A DNA stretch of 40,473 bases, taken from positions 1 through 40,473 of the forward strand of contig JAZSCN010000007.1 in assembly GCA_045602925.1 (NCBI GenBank), in the 5' to 3' direction. The stretch comes from UBA7477 sp045602925 (GTDB lineage: Bacteria; Bacillota; Clostridia; Oscillospirales; Ruminococcaceae). The position numbers and the translations under genes are program-made. Positions within the stretch are counted from its first letter, which is position 1. Each line of letters opens with the position of its first letter. Positions 23,252-31,299 of this stretch are shown here, piece after piece. A model generated the notes under the pieces. The model ran no database searches. It was not told the DNA's origin and worked only from the letters and a program-made list of their open reading frames with translations.

Positions 23252-25930
23252 TTAATTGTTTCTCACATAATCGGCGAGTGACTGTGCCAGTGCTCTGCCT
23301 TCCGGTGAATACATAATTGCTTCGAGGTCGATATTGCACACAAGCACCTTACCATTATTTTTATCATACTCATAGATAAGTCCGAGGTTATGGTTTCGCT
23401 CAAAATTATCTATTGTACGGACTATGACATTTATATTATCGGTGTTATCGTCTAAAATCTCGCTTCGTGAATTGGACACTGCCTTCCACCACTGTGGTGT
23501 TGAGAAGCTTTCTGTTGTAAAGCCGGCTAGTGCTTGGTGCGACTTGTCGATAAGCAGGCCCATTGTTCCCACGGGTGTTTTCTTACCTATAGACTCGGAG
23601 ATTCCCCTGAACATTGGGTAGCACCAGAAGTCCTGGCAATAGAAGCCTTCGATGCTTTTATTCTCATCCGGCACTCTGCAAAGCAGTACCTTCTTGCCCT
23701 CTGAGAGTGCTTTTTCGGCTGCTTCATCGAGACTTCTTGTAACGATACAATTAGTAAAATCGACACAATCGACAGTTTTAACGACATATAAATCGTAGTG
23801 GTTTTTTATATCGTCGATACTCAAGGTAAGAGTAAGCTTGCCCTCGGATTCGTCAAGGTATGGGATTTCTATCTCGCCTACATCGAGGTAGTTTTCGTAC
23901 TCACCGACCTGCATTGTACCACTATGCTTACCGAGTGACCAAGTGAGAATTTTCCCGGTAAGGTTATTATTTGAATAGTCGCAAATCTGGATTTTTGCTC
24001 TAAAGCTATCGGCTGTTCTATAGACATACTTATCGAATCTTGCAAGGATAACGGCTTCGGAGAAAAACTCTCTCCATTCACTATCGCTGATGATACCCTT
24101 ATTATCCATAAAGGCATCAAGCACTCCTACTAGGGCTGTTCCCTGACCTGAGAAATCCTGGACATCGAGGATTTGACAACCTGCCAAAAGCTTAGAACGA
24201 AGCACGGCTTCGAGCTCCTCCTTATAGCAAGCAACGGCGAGTTTACCGCTTGCGTAGAAGTAGTCCTTTGCGAGTGTACCGAGCCCTTTATCTTCGAGTC
24301 TTTCTTTAAAAATCTCGAAGTTTCTGGCTTTAAGCGGGCCTGTATATTTTTCGATTTCATCAAAATTCGGATAAAACTCATACTGTCCTATCTCGTGGGT
24401 AACAATCGGCAAGGTTGGATTAAACACTTCGTTTTCTAGAGTAGTCTTGACAGTTTTTACACCTGTACCGTACTGGACTTGTATGGTATCGGCTATAGTC
24501 TTTGATGTGCTTTTCTTCGAGGCATCGTCGTTTATCACGCTATCGTAGTCCTTGAGAGTAGAAGGTTCGCCGGTCTGGACATGGCCGAGTGGTGCGTCGC
24601 ACATAGCATACGAGCCACGGATAAGGCGTTCTCTTGATAATCTTACGCCACTGAAAAAATCATCGTTTTCCACTACACCGGGGTCAAACTGGAATGAATT
24701 TGAGCCCTTCGTATAAAGTGGTCTTGAATCATAGCTTTTTAAGATACCCATAATCTCGTTAATTCGTCTTCGACTTCCCCACAGCTCGTTGCCCAGCGAC
24801 ATCATACAAAATGATGGGTGGTTGCCGAATTCTCTGAGGATAGCCAGTCCCTCGGAGATAAGGTATTCCTGCTCCTGCTCGTTATAGCCTTCTTCGTTTT
24901 TATCGTAGATAGTGCCCCAAAACGGCAGCTCGGGCTCCATATATATACCTAGCTCGTCTGCGGCTTCAAATGCAGCCTTTGGCGGACAACAGGTATGGAA
25001 TCTATAGTGATTTATGCCATACTTTTTAGATACTCCCATGACCTTAAGCCACGATGCTTTATCGGTTGGGGCATAGCCGGTAATCGGAAAGATAAGTCCG
25101 TCGTGCTTTCCACGAAGAAAGATTTTTCTGCCGTTTATTTCGAACTTATTTCCGCATACAGAAAAGCTTCTAAGGCCTGCTTTAACGACCTGCACATCGC
25201 AGCCTGTATCGACAGATATAGTATATAAATTTCTTTCAAACTCGCTCCAGAGCTTTGCGTTATCGCCGAGTGGTATATGGGCAGAAAGCTTACCATGAGA
25301 AAACACGCCTTCGATTTTTGAGATACTGTCTTCACAGGTAGCCGTTATAGTGATGCTACCGCATTCGCTACCGACGACATCGCCTTCGACAACAAATGCT
25401 TTACCGACTACGTCGGGGGTAACCACAAGATTTTTTACATAAACTCTACCATAGCATCTGACCTCGATTTTACCTGTAATACCCAGCCAATTAGTTTGGG
25501 TATCGGGAGAAGTCATATGCCCACCCTTTGTTTTATATCCGACATTTGAAACCTCGATAACAAGCTCGTGCTCGTTACCGTCGCAAAACCTTGTTATATC
25601 ATAATCATGTGGGGTACAGAGGCTATCTCGCATACCCAAGGCTTCGTTATCTACAGTGAGCTTAGTAATTCTTGTACGTTCAAGGTGCAAAAATGCTGAC
25701 TCGCCATTCTCGAGCTTGGGGAGAACACAAAATCTTCTAAAGGCACAGCTACCCTCGAACTTATATACATCTGTGAGGTGGCCTTTCTCTCGCCTTTGGT
25801 TAACGGCACCCTTGCCTGCGCAGGATGTTGTATTCGGCAAAATTATCGTATCGATAAAATCAGCTGATGCATATTCACCGTCACAAAAACGCATTTGCCA
25901 CTCGCCACATAAACTAACTATCTTATTCAT
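23252..25930 (-). CDS. Glycoside hydrolase family 2 enzyme
   Basis: Large cytosolic exo-glycosidase of GH2 (beta-galactosidase, beta-glucuronidase and relatives). The 892 residues contain an N-terminal sugar-binding jelly roll (about 1-165), an immunoglobulin-like domain (to about 265) and a TIM barrel that begins near LRGKHDG. The probable acid/base is E382 (SLGNELWG) and the likely nucleophile E513 (THEIGQYEF). A C-terminal beta domain completes it. There is no signal peptide, so the substrate would be imported oligosaccharides. The subfamily and linkage cannot be named from motifs alone. AGGAG precedes the ATG, and the gene stands alone with its own promoter and a shared terminator. Confidence 0.9.
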   Translation of the reverse strand: MNKIVSLCGEWQMRFCDGEYASADFIDTIILPNTTSCAGKGAVNQRREKGHLTDVYKFEGSCAFRRFCVLPKLENGESAFLHLERTRITKLTVDNEALGMRDSLCTPHDYDITRFCDGNEHELVIEVSNVGYKTKGGHMTSPDTQTNWLGITGKIEVRCYGRVYVKNLVVTPDVVGKAFVVEGDVVGSECGSITITATCEDSISKIEGVFSHGKLSAHIPLGDNAKLWSEFERNLYTISVDTGCDVQVVKAGLRSFSVCGNKFEINGRKIFLRGKHDGLIFPITGYAPTDKASWLKVMGVSKKYGINHYRFHTCCPPKAAFEAADELGIYMEPELPFWGTIYDKNEEGYNEQEQEYLISEGLAILREFGNHPSFCMMSLGNELWGSRRRINEIMGILKSYDSRPLYTKGSNSFQFDPGVVENDDFFSGVRLSRERLIRGSYAMCDAPLGHVQTGEPSTLKDYDSVINDDASKKSTSKTIADTIQVQYGTGVKTVKTTLENEVFNPTLPIVTHEIGQYEFYPNFDEIEKYTGPLKARNFEIFKERLEDKGLGTLAKDYFYASGKLAVACYKEELEAVLRSKLLAGCQILDVQDFSGQGTALVGVLDAFMDNKGIISDSEWREFFSEAVILARFDKYVYRTADSFRAKIQICDYSNNNLTGKILTWSLGKHSGTMQVGEYENYLDVGEIEIPYLDESEGKLTLTLSIDDIKNHYDLYVVKTVDCVDFTNCIVTRSLDEAAEKALSEGKKVLLCRVPDENKSIEGFYCQDFWCYPMFRGISESIGKKTPVGTMGLLIDKSHQALAGFTTESFSTPQWWKAVSNSRSEILDDNTDNINVIVRTIDNFERNHNLGLIYEYDKNNGKVLVCNIDLEAIMYSPEGRALAQSLADYVRNN

Positions 25931-25988
25931 AGCTTTCTCCTACCAATCACCGATTATGACAGTGATTTAGATTTCAAATGTTAATACT

Positions 25989-26017
25989 ATTTTAGCACAC
26001 TTTGAAAACTCTTTCAA
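25989..26017 (-). promoter_or_regulatory. GH2 gene promoter
   Basis: Minus strand: -35 TTGAAA (26012-26017), 17-base spacer, -10 TAAAAT (25989-25994) with extended GTGTGC. A short palindrome TTGAAA-GAGT-TTTCAA covers the -35 and could be an operator. Confidence 0.7.
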
Positions 26018-26082
26018 CCACTTTACAAGAATTGTACTGCCTAAATTTCGTATGTTTTTTTGTGCACACTGCTACTTTATAT

Positions 26083-26120
26083 AAAAAAATTAAAGTGCGA
26101 CTAAAATAATCGCACTTTAA
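26083..26120 (-). terminator. Terminator of the small-export operon
   Basis: Perfect 11-bp stem TTAAAGTGCGA/TCGCACTTTAA (26110-26120 and 26090-26100) with a 9-base loop, followed on the minus strand by seven T. Confidence 0.92.
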
Positions 26121-26163
26121 TAATTTATTATTTTTGCACTGTGTTTCGTTTATTCGTTGACTA

Positions 26164-26667
26164 TTACAATGTCTTTACGAGCCAAGGGATAAAGTAGGAC
26201 ACGATACACATTATTACTGTTGCCATAAGCAGTCCGAGGAAGATTGCCGGCACAGCTTTTTTATTCTTGATTCTTAGGAGTGCAGCGATAAGTGAGCCTG
26301 TCCAAGCGCCTGTTCCCGGAAGTGGTATACCCACGAACAGCATAAGTCCCACGAACTCATACTTTTTAATCTTATCGCTCTTGCCCATCGCCTTACTCTC
26401 GAGCTTTTCGACAAGTGGGCGAAACAGCTTTGTTTTCTTCATAAGCTCGAATATTTTTGTTATAAAAAGGAGTATAAACGGAATAGGAATGATATTGCCG
26501 ATTATACAGATTGGGATAGCTGTTGTTATTGGTACACCGAGCAGGCTGGCAGCGACGATTCCACCTCTTAGTTCTAAGATAGGAATCATTGAAATCACGA
26601 ATATTACAAGCTCTGCCGGAAGACCTGACATTGCATCAGTCAGCCAATTAGCGAGATTTTCGACCAT
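26164..26667 (-). CDS. Small multi-drug export family membrane protein (COG2426-like)
   Basis: 167-residue polytopic membrane protein of the Sm_multidrug_ex family. About four to five hydrophobic segments are visible (near 18-42, 48-70, 105-130 and 138-162). The conserved MIPILELRGGI segment and the GIPLPGTGAWTGSLIA loop are the family signature and resemble the re-entrant motifs of DedA-type proteins. Despite the family name, transport of drugs has not been shown in general. A GAAGGGAG ribosome binding site precedes the ATG. It lies 25 bases after the TPR-like membrane protein gene, with which it shares a promoter and terminator. Confidence 0.87.
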   Translation of the reverse strand: MVENLANWLTDAMSGLPAELVIFVISMIPILELRGGIVAASLLGVPITTAIPICIIGNIIPIPFILLFITKIFELMKKTKLFRPLVEKLESKAMGKSDKIKKYEFVGLMLFVGIPLPGTGAWTGSLIAALLRIKNKKAVPAIFLGLLMATVIMCIVSYFIPWLVKTL

Positions 26668-26692
26668 AGTCTATTTGTTCTCCCTTCAAAAT

Positions 26693-27559
26693 TTACTCTG
26701 CACTTTCTTCATACACATTATATGCATTCTCTATAATCTTCATAAGCTTTAAAATTCTTTGCTTTTCGCCATAACGGGTATGGCTGTTATAGGCATCAGC
26801 CACAAAGTGCTTTGCACGGCTAAGCTCGCCGTCTTTAAGTGCCTTCACGCCAAGCATAACAGAGCATTCTGTCAGTAAAAGCTCGTTTGTGGTGAGTGAA
26901 CGCAGTTCCTCGAGCTCATAAAGCTTTGTGCCGAACTCGTCATCGTCGGTATAGTGGATAAGCCAATCGACGTACATTACGCCTATACTGAGGTCATTTT
27001 TTAGCCCCTTAGGCTTACTGAACCTTCTGAGCACTGACTCATCAGAAACCCACACGGCACAGGCACCATCTACGTCGCCGCTTACATACAGCACATAGCT
27101 AAGTGTGCAATAATACATAGCTCTTACACGTTTTTTCATTTCTGAGATATCAAGCGACTTTAATAGCGCAACAGCCTCGTCATATCTTTGGGCATCTGCA
27201 TATATTCCGCTTAAATATATAGAGTCGAGCAAAAACGCTTTGCTACTCTTATACTTAGAGATTATTTTCTTACACTTTTCAAAATACTCATCTGTATAGC
27301 CGTTTTTATAGACTTCGCTCATAATAGCTCTTTGCTTACTAACATACCTAATTTCGCAGATAACAAGCAAGAAAATAAGCAGGATTTCGGCGATACATAC
27401 ATAGGAGATTGCGTAATAGCCAAGGTCTGCAAGCTTTAAATACATACCACTTATACACCATCTTACTGCGACTGCTAATACACCGAGCAGTATAGCGAGT
27501 GGGATTGACTTTAAGATATACTTCATTGAATAGCCAAGGGTTTTTCTATAGTTAAGCAT
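26693..27559 (-). CDS. Membrane protein with TPR-like helical domain
   Basis: 288-residue protein I do not recognise as a named family. Two membrane spans (about 16-36 and 44-68) are followed by a roughly 215-residue cytoplasmic domain of repeated amphipathic helices. Segments such as AFLLDSIYLSGIYADAQRYDEAVALL and ALKDGELSRAKHFVADAYN look like TPR repeats. It could be a scaffold for the small-export-family protein encoded 25 bases downstream, but that is inference. AAGGAGTG lies 5 bases before the ATG, and an extended -10 promoter is present upstream. Confidence 0.72.
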   Translation of the reverse strand: MLNYRKTLGYSMKYILKSIPLAILLGVLAVAVRWCISGMYLKLADLGYYAISYVCIAEILLIFLLVICEIRYVSKQRAIMSEVYKNGYTDEYFEKCKKIISKYKSSKAFLLDSIYLSGIYADAQRYDEAVALLKSLDISEMKKRVRAMYYCTLSYVLYVSGDVDGACAVWVSDESVLRRFSKPKGLKNDLSIGVMYVDWLIHYTDDDEFGTKLYELEELRSLTTNELLLTECSVMLGVKALKDGELSRAKHFVADAYNSHTRYGEKQRILKLMKIIENAYNVYEESAE

Positions 27560-27597
27560 TACGGCACTCCTTTCATTTTAAGCTTCAAAACAGATTT

Positions 27598-27626
27598 ATT
27601 GTACCATACAAACCCGAATTTGTAAA
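27598..27626 (-). promoter_or_regulatory. Promoter of the TPR-membrane/small-export operon
   Basis: Minus strand: -35 TTTACA (27621-27626), 17-base spacer, -10 TACAAT (27598-27603) with extended ATGG. It diverges from the lipid kinase promoter 40 bases away. Confidence 0.72.
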
Positions 27627-27665
27627 GCGAAATATGGTGCTTTTGGCAAACTTTCGGGATTTTTA

Positions 27666-27694
27666 TTGACAAACTCGGGCTGTGAGGTTAAAAT
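27666..27694 (+). promoter_or_regulatory. Lipid kinase promoter
   Basis: Consensus -35 TTGACA (27666-27671), 17-base spacer, -10 TAAAAT (27689-27694), about 37 bases before the ribosome binding site and start. Confidence 0.8.
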
Positions 27695-27737
27695 ATATTA
27701 TATTGTTTCACAATTACGGAAGGAGATGAGAGTTTAT

Positions 27738-28643
27738 ATGAAGAAGCTTTTGTTCGTATACAATGCGAGGGCCGGTAGGAGCCAGATAGTTTCTAACCTG
27801 AGTGATGTTATTGACGTATTCACTAAGGAAGGATATTTTGTTACTACCTACCCTACTCAATACAGGCTTGACGCATTTGAAAAGATTAAAGACCTGGCTC
27901 CGCAATATGACCTCGTCGTTGTTTCCGGAGGAGACGGAACCTTAAGTGAGGCTGTAAAGGGACTTATGCAATGCGATGTCAGGGTACCTCTGGGATATAT
28001 TCCTGCGGGCTCGACAAACGACTTTGCGAGAAGTGTTGCTATTCCTAAGGATATGCTCAAGGCTGCTAAAAATGCTGTTACGGGAAAAAGATTCCCTATT
28101 GACGTTGGTTCCTTCAACGGTGAATACTACTGCTATGTTGCGGCTTTTGGTGCTTTTACAGATGTTTCTTACGAGACTCCGCAGAGCATAAAGAACATCT
28201 TTGGACACATGGCATACTTCCTGCAATGTGTAAAGAGTGTAGGAAGGCTTGAGGCATACGCACTCACTGTTGAGCATGACGGTGACGTTATCGAGGGCGA
28301 TTTTGTTCTTGGTATGATTTCAAACGCTTTATCAATCGGTGGTATGAGTCAGCTTGTTTCGAAAAAAGACGTTGCCTTTGACGACGGACTTTTTGAGGTT
28401 GTGCTTATAAAGATGCCGAACTCTCCTTTTGAATTCCAAAGCCTGCTGTCGAGGCTTATTGTTGGTGACCTTGACCCTAAGCATTTTGTCACCTTCAAGA
28501 CATCCTCTATGAGAATCACCTCTGAATCTGAGATTAAGTGGACTCTTGACGGCGAGTCCGGTGGTTCTTACTCGGTAGTTGAGATAGGAACGCACAGAAG
28601 AGCCATTGACATAGTAATTCCACCTGAGCTTATTGTAGATTAG
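27738..28643 (+). CDS. Diacylglycerol kinase-family lipid kinase
   Basis: ATP-dependent lipid kinase of the DagK/YegS/BmrU family, which usually phosphorylates diacylglycerol or a related lipid to recycle it into phospholipid synthesis. The 301 residues begin MKKLLFVYNARAG. They show the nucleotide-binding VSGGDGTLSEAV, the PAGSTNDFARS motif and the C-terminal beta-sandwich with DDGLFEVV and WTLDGE. The start is ATG 27738; a longer reading frame begins at the -35 TTG and is not credible, and ATG 27726 overlaps the AAGGAG ribosome binding site. It is a single-gene unit; the exact lipid substrate is not evident. Confidence 0.9.
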   Translation: MKKLLFVYNARAGRSQIVSNLSDVIDVFTKEGYFVTTYPTQYRLDAFEKIKDLAPQYDLVVVSGGDGTLSEAVKGLMQCDVRVPLGYIPAGSTNDFARSVAIPKDMLKAAKNAVTGKRFPIDVGSFNGEYYCYVAAFGAFTDVSYETPQSIKNIFGHMAYFLQCVKSVGRLEAYALTVEHDGDVIEGDFVLGMISNALSIGGMSQLVSKKDVAFDDGLFEVVLIKMPNSPFEFQSLLSRLIVGDLDPKHFVTFKTSSMRITSESEIKWTLDGESGGSYSVVEIGTHRRAIDIVIPPELIVD

Positions 28644-28660
28644 GAATTTTGTAAAAACAC

Positions 28661-28698
28661 TTGAAATCGGTCTGATTTTGAGTTATAATAAAACCGAT
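28661..28698 (+). promoter_or_regulatory. ilvE promoter with flanking inverted repeat
   Basis: -35 TTGAAA (28661-28666), 17-base spacer, -10 TATAAT (28684-28689). An inverted repeat ATCGGT (28666-28671) / ACCGAT (28693-28698) brackets the -10, placed where a repressor would block initiation. Confidence 0.75.
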
Positions 28699-28724
28699 AT
28701 TTATTTTGAAAGAAGGAAATAAAG

Positions 28725-29792
28725 ATGTTAGACATTAGATACGAGCTTTCACAGAATCTCAAGGCTAAGCCTGAGGATGAATCAAAGCTTGGCTTTGGTA
28801 AGGTATTTACCGACCACATGTTCATTATGAACTACAAGACCGGCATGGGCTGGCACGATGCAAGAATTGTTCCGTTTGCTGAGATTTCTCTTTCTCCTGC
28901 TGCTATGGTATTCCACTACGGTCAGGAAATCTTTGAGGGTCTTAAGGCTTACAGAACACCTACCGGTGATATTCAGTTCTTCCGCCCGGAAGAAAACTTC
29001 AAGAGACTCAATGTTTCTGCAGAGAGACTTGTTATTCCTGAACTCCCTGTAGAAGATGCACTTCAGGCACTTCACGCACTTGTTGAAGTTGAAAAGGACT
29101 GGGTTCCACACAACGACGGTGCTTCACTGTACATTCGTCCATTCATTATTGCGACTGACCCATTCCTTGGTGTTCGCCCTGGTGATGAGTACTTATTTAT
29201 GATTGTTCTCTCTCCTTCAGGAGCTTACTACAGCACAGGTCTTAACCCTGTTGACATCTACGTTGAGACAAACTACGTTAGAGCTGTCAAGGGTGGTATG
29301 GGCTTTACAAAGACCGGTGGTAACTATGCTGCTTCTCTTGCTGGTCAGGATGAGGCTCACAAGCAGAATTACTCTCAGGTTCTCTGGCTCGACGGTGTTG
29401 AAAGAAAGTACATTGAAGAAGTTGGTGCTATGAACATTATGTTCATCATTGACGGCGAGGTTGTTACACCTGAGCTTCAGGGTTCTATTCTTCCCGGTAT
29501 CACAAGAAAGTCAGTTCTTGACCTTTGTCGCAAGTGGGGCATGAAGGTTTCTGAGAGAAGAATTTCTATTCAGGAAGTTTCTGACGCTTACGATGCAGGA
29601 AAGCTTCAGGAAGTATTTGGAACAGGTACTGCTGCTGTTATCTCACCTGTTGGTCATCTCAAGTGGGGCGACAAGGTTATGGAAATCAACGGCAACAAGA
29701 TTGGCGAAATCTCACAGAAGATTTACGACACAATGACCGGTATGCAGTACGGCAGACTCCCAGACGATATGGGATGGATTGAAAAGCTTTAA
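28725..29792 (+). CDS. ilvE: Branched-chain amino acid aminotransferase
   Basis: PLP fold-type IV enzyme that interconverts leucine, isoleucine and valine with their 2-oxo acids. The 355 residues correspond to the longer BCAT type. Family signatures are GQEIFEGLKAY, RPFIIAT, the PLP lysine K196 in FTKTGGNYAASL, QVLWLDG and EEVGAMNIMF, then GTAAVISPVG near the end. AAGGA precedes the ATG with good spacing. It is transcribed alone, with a promoter directly upstream and a strong terminator 12 bases after the stop. No other branched-chain biosynthesis gene is nearby. Confidence 0.96.
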   Translation: MLDIRYELSQNLKAKPEDESKLGFGKVFTDHMFIMNYKTGMGWHDARIVPFAEISLSPAAMVFHYGQEIFEGLKAYRTPTGDIQFFRPEENFKRLNVSAERLVIPELPVEDALQALHALVEVEKDWVPHNDGASLYIRPFIIATDPFLGVRPGDEYLFMIVLSPSGAYYSTGLNPVDIYVETNYVRAVKGGMGFTKTGGNYAASLAGQDEAHKQNYSQVLWLDGVERKYIEEVGAMNIMFIIDGEVVTPELQGSILPGITRKSVLDLCRKWGMKVSERRISIQEVSDAYDAGKLQEVFGTGTAAVISPVGHLKWGDKVMEINGNKIGEISQKIYDTMTGMQYGRLPDDMGWIEKL

Positions 29793-29803
29793 TAACAAAA
29801 ATC

Positions 29804-29841
29804 ACACCTCTGGGACTTATAATCTCAGAGGTGTAAGTTTT
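29804..29841. terminator. Bidirectional terminator after ilvE
   Basis: Stem ACACCTCTG/CAGAGGTGT (29804-29812, 29826-29834), followed by AAGTTTTT on the plus strand and GATTTTTG on the minus strand. It serves ilvE and the convergent small membrane protein gene. Confidence 0.9.
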
Positions 29842-29843
29842 TA

Positions 29844-30071
29844 CTATTCTTCTTCGGTTGCAGCCTTTTTGGCAGCCTTCTTTTCCTTTTCCTTACGTTT
29901 TTTGACCATACCAAAGAGCATGCTCAAAAGCCATGGAATTACTGTAACAATTGTAATGCCAAGTCCGAGGAGTTCATACCATTCATAATCCGATACTCTT
30001 GGATTTACAACTGCTATCCAGTAGAGAACGCTGAGAATAAGAAGTCCTAAAAACAAAAGCTTTTCTTTCAT
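29844..30071 (-). CDS. Small two-TM membrane protein of unknown function
   Basis: 75-residue protein with two predicted membrane spans (about 5-22 and 33-55) and a very basic-to-acidic C-terminal tail rich in Lys, Glu and Ala (KKRKEKEKKAAKKAATEEE). I do not recognise a family. I placed the start at ATG 30069-30071 (MKEKLLFLG) with an AAGGGTGG ribosome binding site 8 bases upstream. A GTG 12 bases earlier lies inside that ribosome binding site. It is convergent with ilvE and shares its terminator. A real gene is likely because of the ribosome binding site and terminator. Confidence 0.68.
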   Translation of the reverse strand: MKEKLLFLGLLILSVLYWIAVVNPRVSDYEWYELLGLGITIVTVIPWLLSMLFGMVKKRKEKEKKAAKKAATEEE

Positions 30072-30170
30072 TAAAAATTCCACCCTTCACAGATAATTTT
30101 GTTCAAATTTGATGATTTAAGTATAGCACAGTAAGAGAAATTTGGCAAGTATTATTTTTAGGCTAAATGC

Positions 30171-30199
30171 TTGACAGAGGGGCTTTGTTGTGATATAAT
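30171..30199 (+). promoter_or_regulatory. rpmE promoter (full consensus)
   Basis: -35 TTGACA (30171-30176), 17-base spacer, -10 TATAAT (30194-30199). Both hexamers are perfect, as expected for a ribosomal protein gene. Confidence 0.92.
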
Positions 30200-30236
30200 G
30201 TTTTGGTGAGTGATTATAACATAGAACTACTGTCTA

Positions 30237-30276
30237 AACTGAAATGATGGGCTTCTATGTCATCATAATTTCAGTT
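30237..30276 (+). promoter_or_regulatory. Leader hairpin of rpmE
   Basis: In the roughly 87-base leader, AACTGAAAT (30237-30245) pairs perfectly with ATTTCAGTT (30268-30276). A second helix GATG/CATC (30246-30249, 30261-30264) is separated by a 3-base bulge and closes an 11-base loop. It ends 2 bases before the GAAGGAGG ribosome binding site. It is not followed by a T-run, so it is not a terminator; it may be a ribosomal-protein leader that controls translation. Confidence 0.6.
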
Positions 30277-30293
30277 GGAAGGAGGACATAGTA

Positions 30294-30494
30294 ATGAAGG
30301 AAGGAATCCACCCAAAGTATGAGACTACTACAATTACTTGCCACTGTGGTAACGTAATCGAGACACGCTCTACTAAGAAGGACATCCACGTTGAAATTTG
30401 TTCAAAGTGCCATCCGTTCTACACCGGTAAGCAGAAGCTTGTTGACACCGGCGGACGTGTTGACAGATTTAAGAAGCGTTTCAACATCGACTAA
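30294..30494 (+). CDS. rpmE: 50S ribosomal protein L31 (zinc-binding form)
   Basis: Ribosomal protein at the bridge between 50S and 30S subunits. The 66 residues are the C+ form, with zinc ligands C16, C18, C36 and C39 (TCHCGN and CSKCHPFYTGKQK), which marks the zinc-replete paralogue as opposed to the cysteine-free one. The start has AAGGAGG 8 bases upstream. Promoter, leader hairpin and terminator frame it as a single-gene unit, with possible read-through into the YigZ-family gene. Confidence 0.98.
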   Translation: MKEGIHPKYETTTITCHCGNVIETRSTKKDIHVEICSKCHPFYTGKQKLVDTGGRVDRFKKRFNID

Positions 30495-30512
30495 TCAGAA
30501 TTTAAAGCCTAT

Positions 30513-30540
30513 AACCCGTTACAAAAGTGACGGGTTTTTG
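30513..30540 (+). terminator. rpmE terminator
   Basis: 10-bp stem AACCCGTTAC/GTGACGGGTT with one T-G pair and a 4-base loop, followed by TTT. The next ribosome binding site lies only about 12 bases on, so the YigZ-family gene probably depends on partial read-through. Confidence 0.85.
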
Positions 30541-30559
30541 CTTTAGTAGGAGGTGAGTT

Positions 30560-31180
30560 ATGGATTACAAGACTATTGCAAAGCTCAGCGAGGCGACTTA
30601 TACCGAAAAGAAATCGGAGTTTATCGCTTATCTTATGCCTGTTACTACAAATGACGAGGCAGTAGAATTTATAAACGAAATCAAGACTATGCACAGAAAG
30701 GCGAGGCACAACGTTTATGCTTACGTTTTGCGTGAGGGTGCGACCTCTCGATACAGTGATGACGGTGAGCCGTCGGGAACTGCGGGGGTGCCGGTGCTTG
30801 ATGTGCTACTCAAAAACGGACTGACTGATGTTTGCTGTGTTGTTACGAGATACTTCGGTGGTGTACTACTTGGGGCTAACGGTCTTGTAAGGGCGTACTC
30901 GACTGCCTGCAAGCTCGCTTGTGAGGGGGCTAAGATTAAAAACATGCAGGATGCGAGGGAGCTTACTCTTACACTGCCCTACAATCTATACGGCAAGCTC
31001 ACCTACACATTACCTGAATTTGAGGTGAAAACGCTCGACAGCACCTTTGGAAGTGATGTTACGCTAAAGCTTTTATGCAAGGCAAGTTTAGTTGAGGAGC
31101 TCGAAAAAAAGCTTATTGACCTAACAAGCGGACAGATAGAGCTTGTCAAATCAGATATATTCGAGGCGGATTTTGCGTGA
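30560..31180 (+). CDS. YigZ/IMPACT family protein
   Basis: 206-residue member of the UPF0029/IMPACT family. The N-terminal domain carries the signature RHNVYAYVL, SRYSDDGEPSGTAG, VVTRYFGGVLLG and GLVRAYSTA, and a smaller C-terminal domain follows (about 130-206). The fold resembles translation factor domains. Bacterial members have been linked to ribosome- or proteolysis-related roles, but no firm activity is established. A near-perfect AGGAGGTG ribosome binding site stands 5 bases before the ATG. It lies between rpmE and dgt on the same strand. Confidence 0.92.
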   Translation: MDYKTIAKLSEATYTEKKSEFIAYLMPVTTNDEAVEFINEIKTMHRKARHNVYAYVLREGATSRYSDDGEPSGTAGVPVLDVLLKNGLTDVCCVVTRYFGGVLLGANGLVRAYSTACKLACEGAKIKNMQDARELTLTLPYNLYGKLTYTLPEFEVKTLDSTFGSDVTLKLLCKASLVEELEKKLIDLTSGQIELVKSDIFEADFA

Positions 31181-31299
31181 TGCTTTGTGCAAGTGTACAA
31201 ACTTCTTGTAATGGGCGTATGAAAGCAAGGTCGAAAAGGACAAAATCGCGTATATTATAAGTAGTAGATGACAAAGCTATTCTAAGGAGTGTGAAAATT

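Noticed and set aside
27666..27737. Longer start for the lipid kinase
   Set aside because: The first codon is the TTG of the -35 box, upstream of the transcription start, so these codons are not translated.
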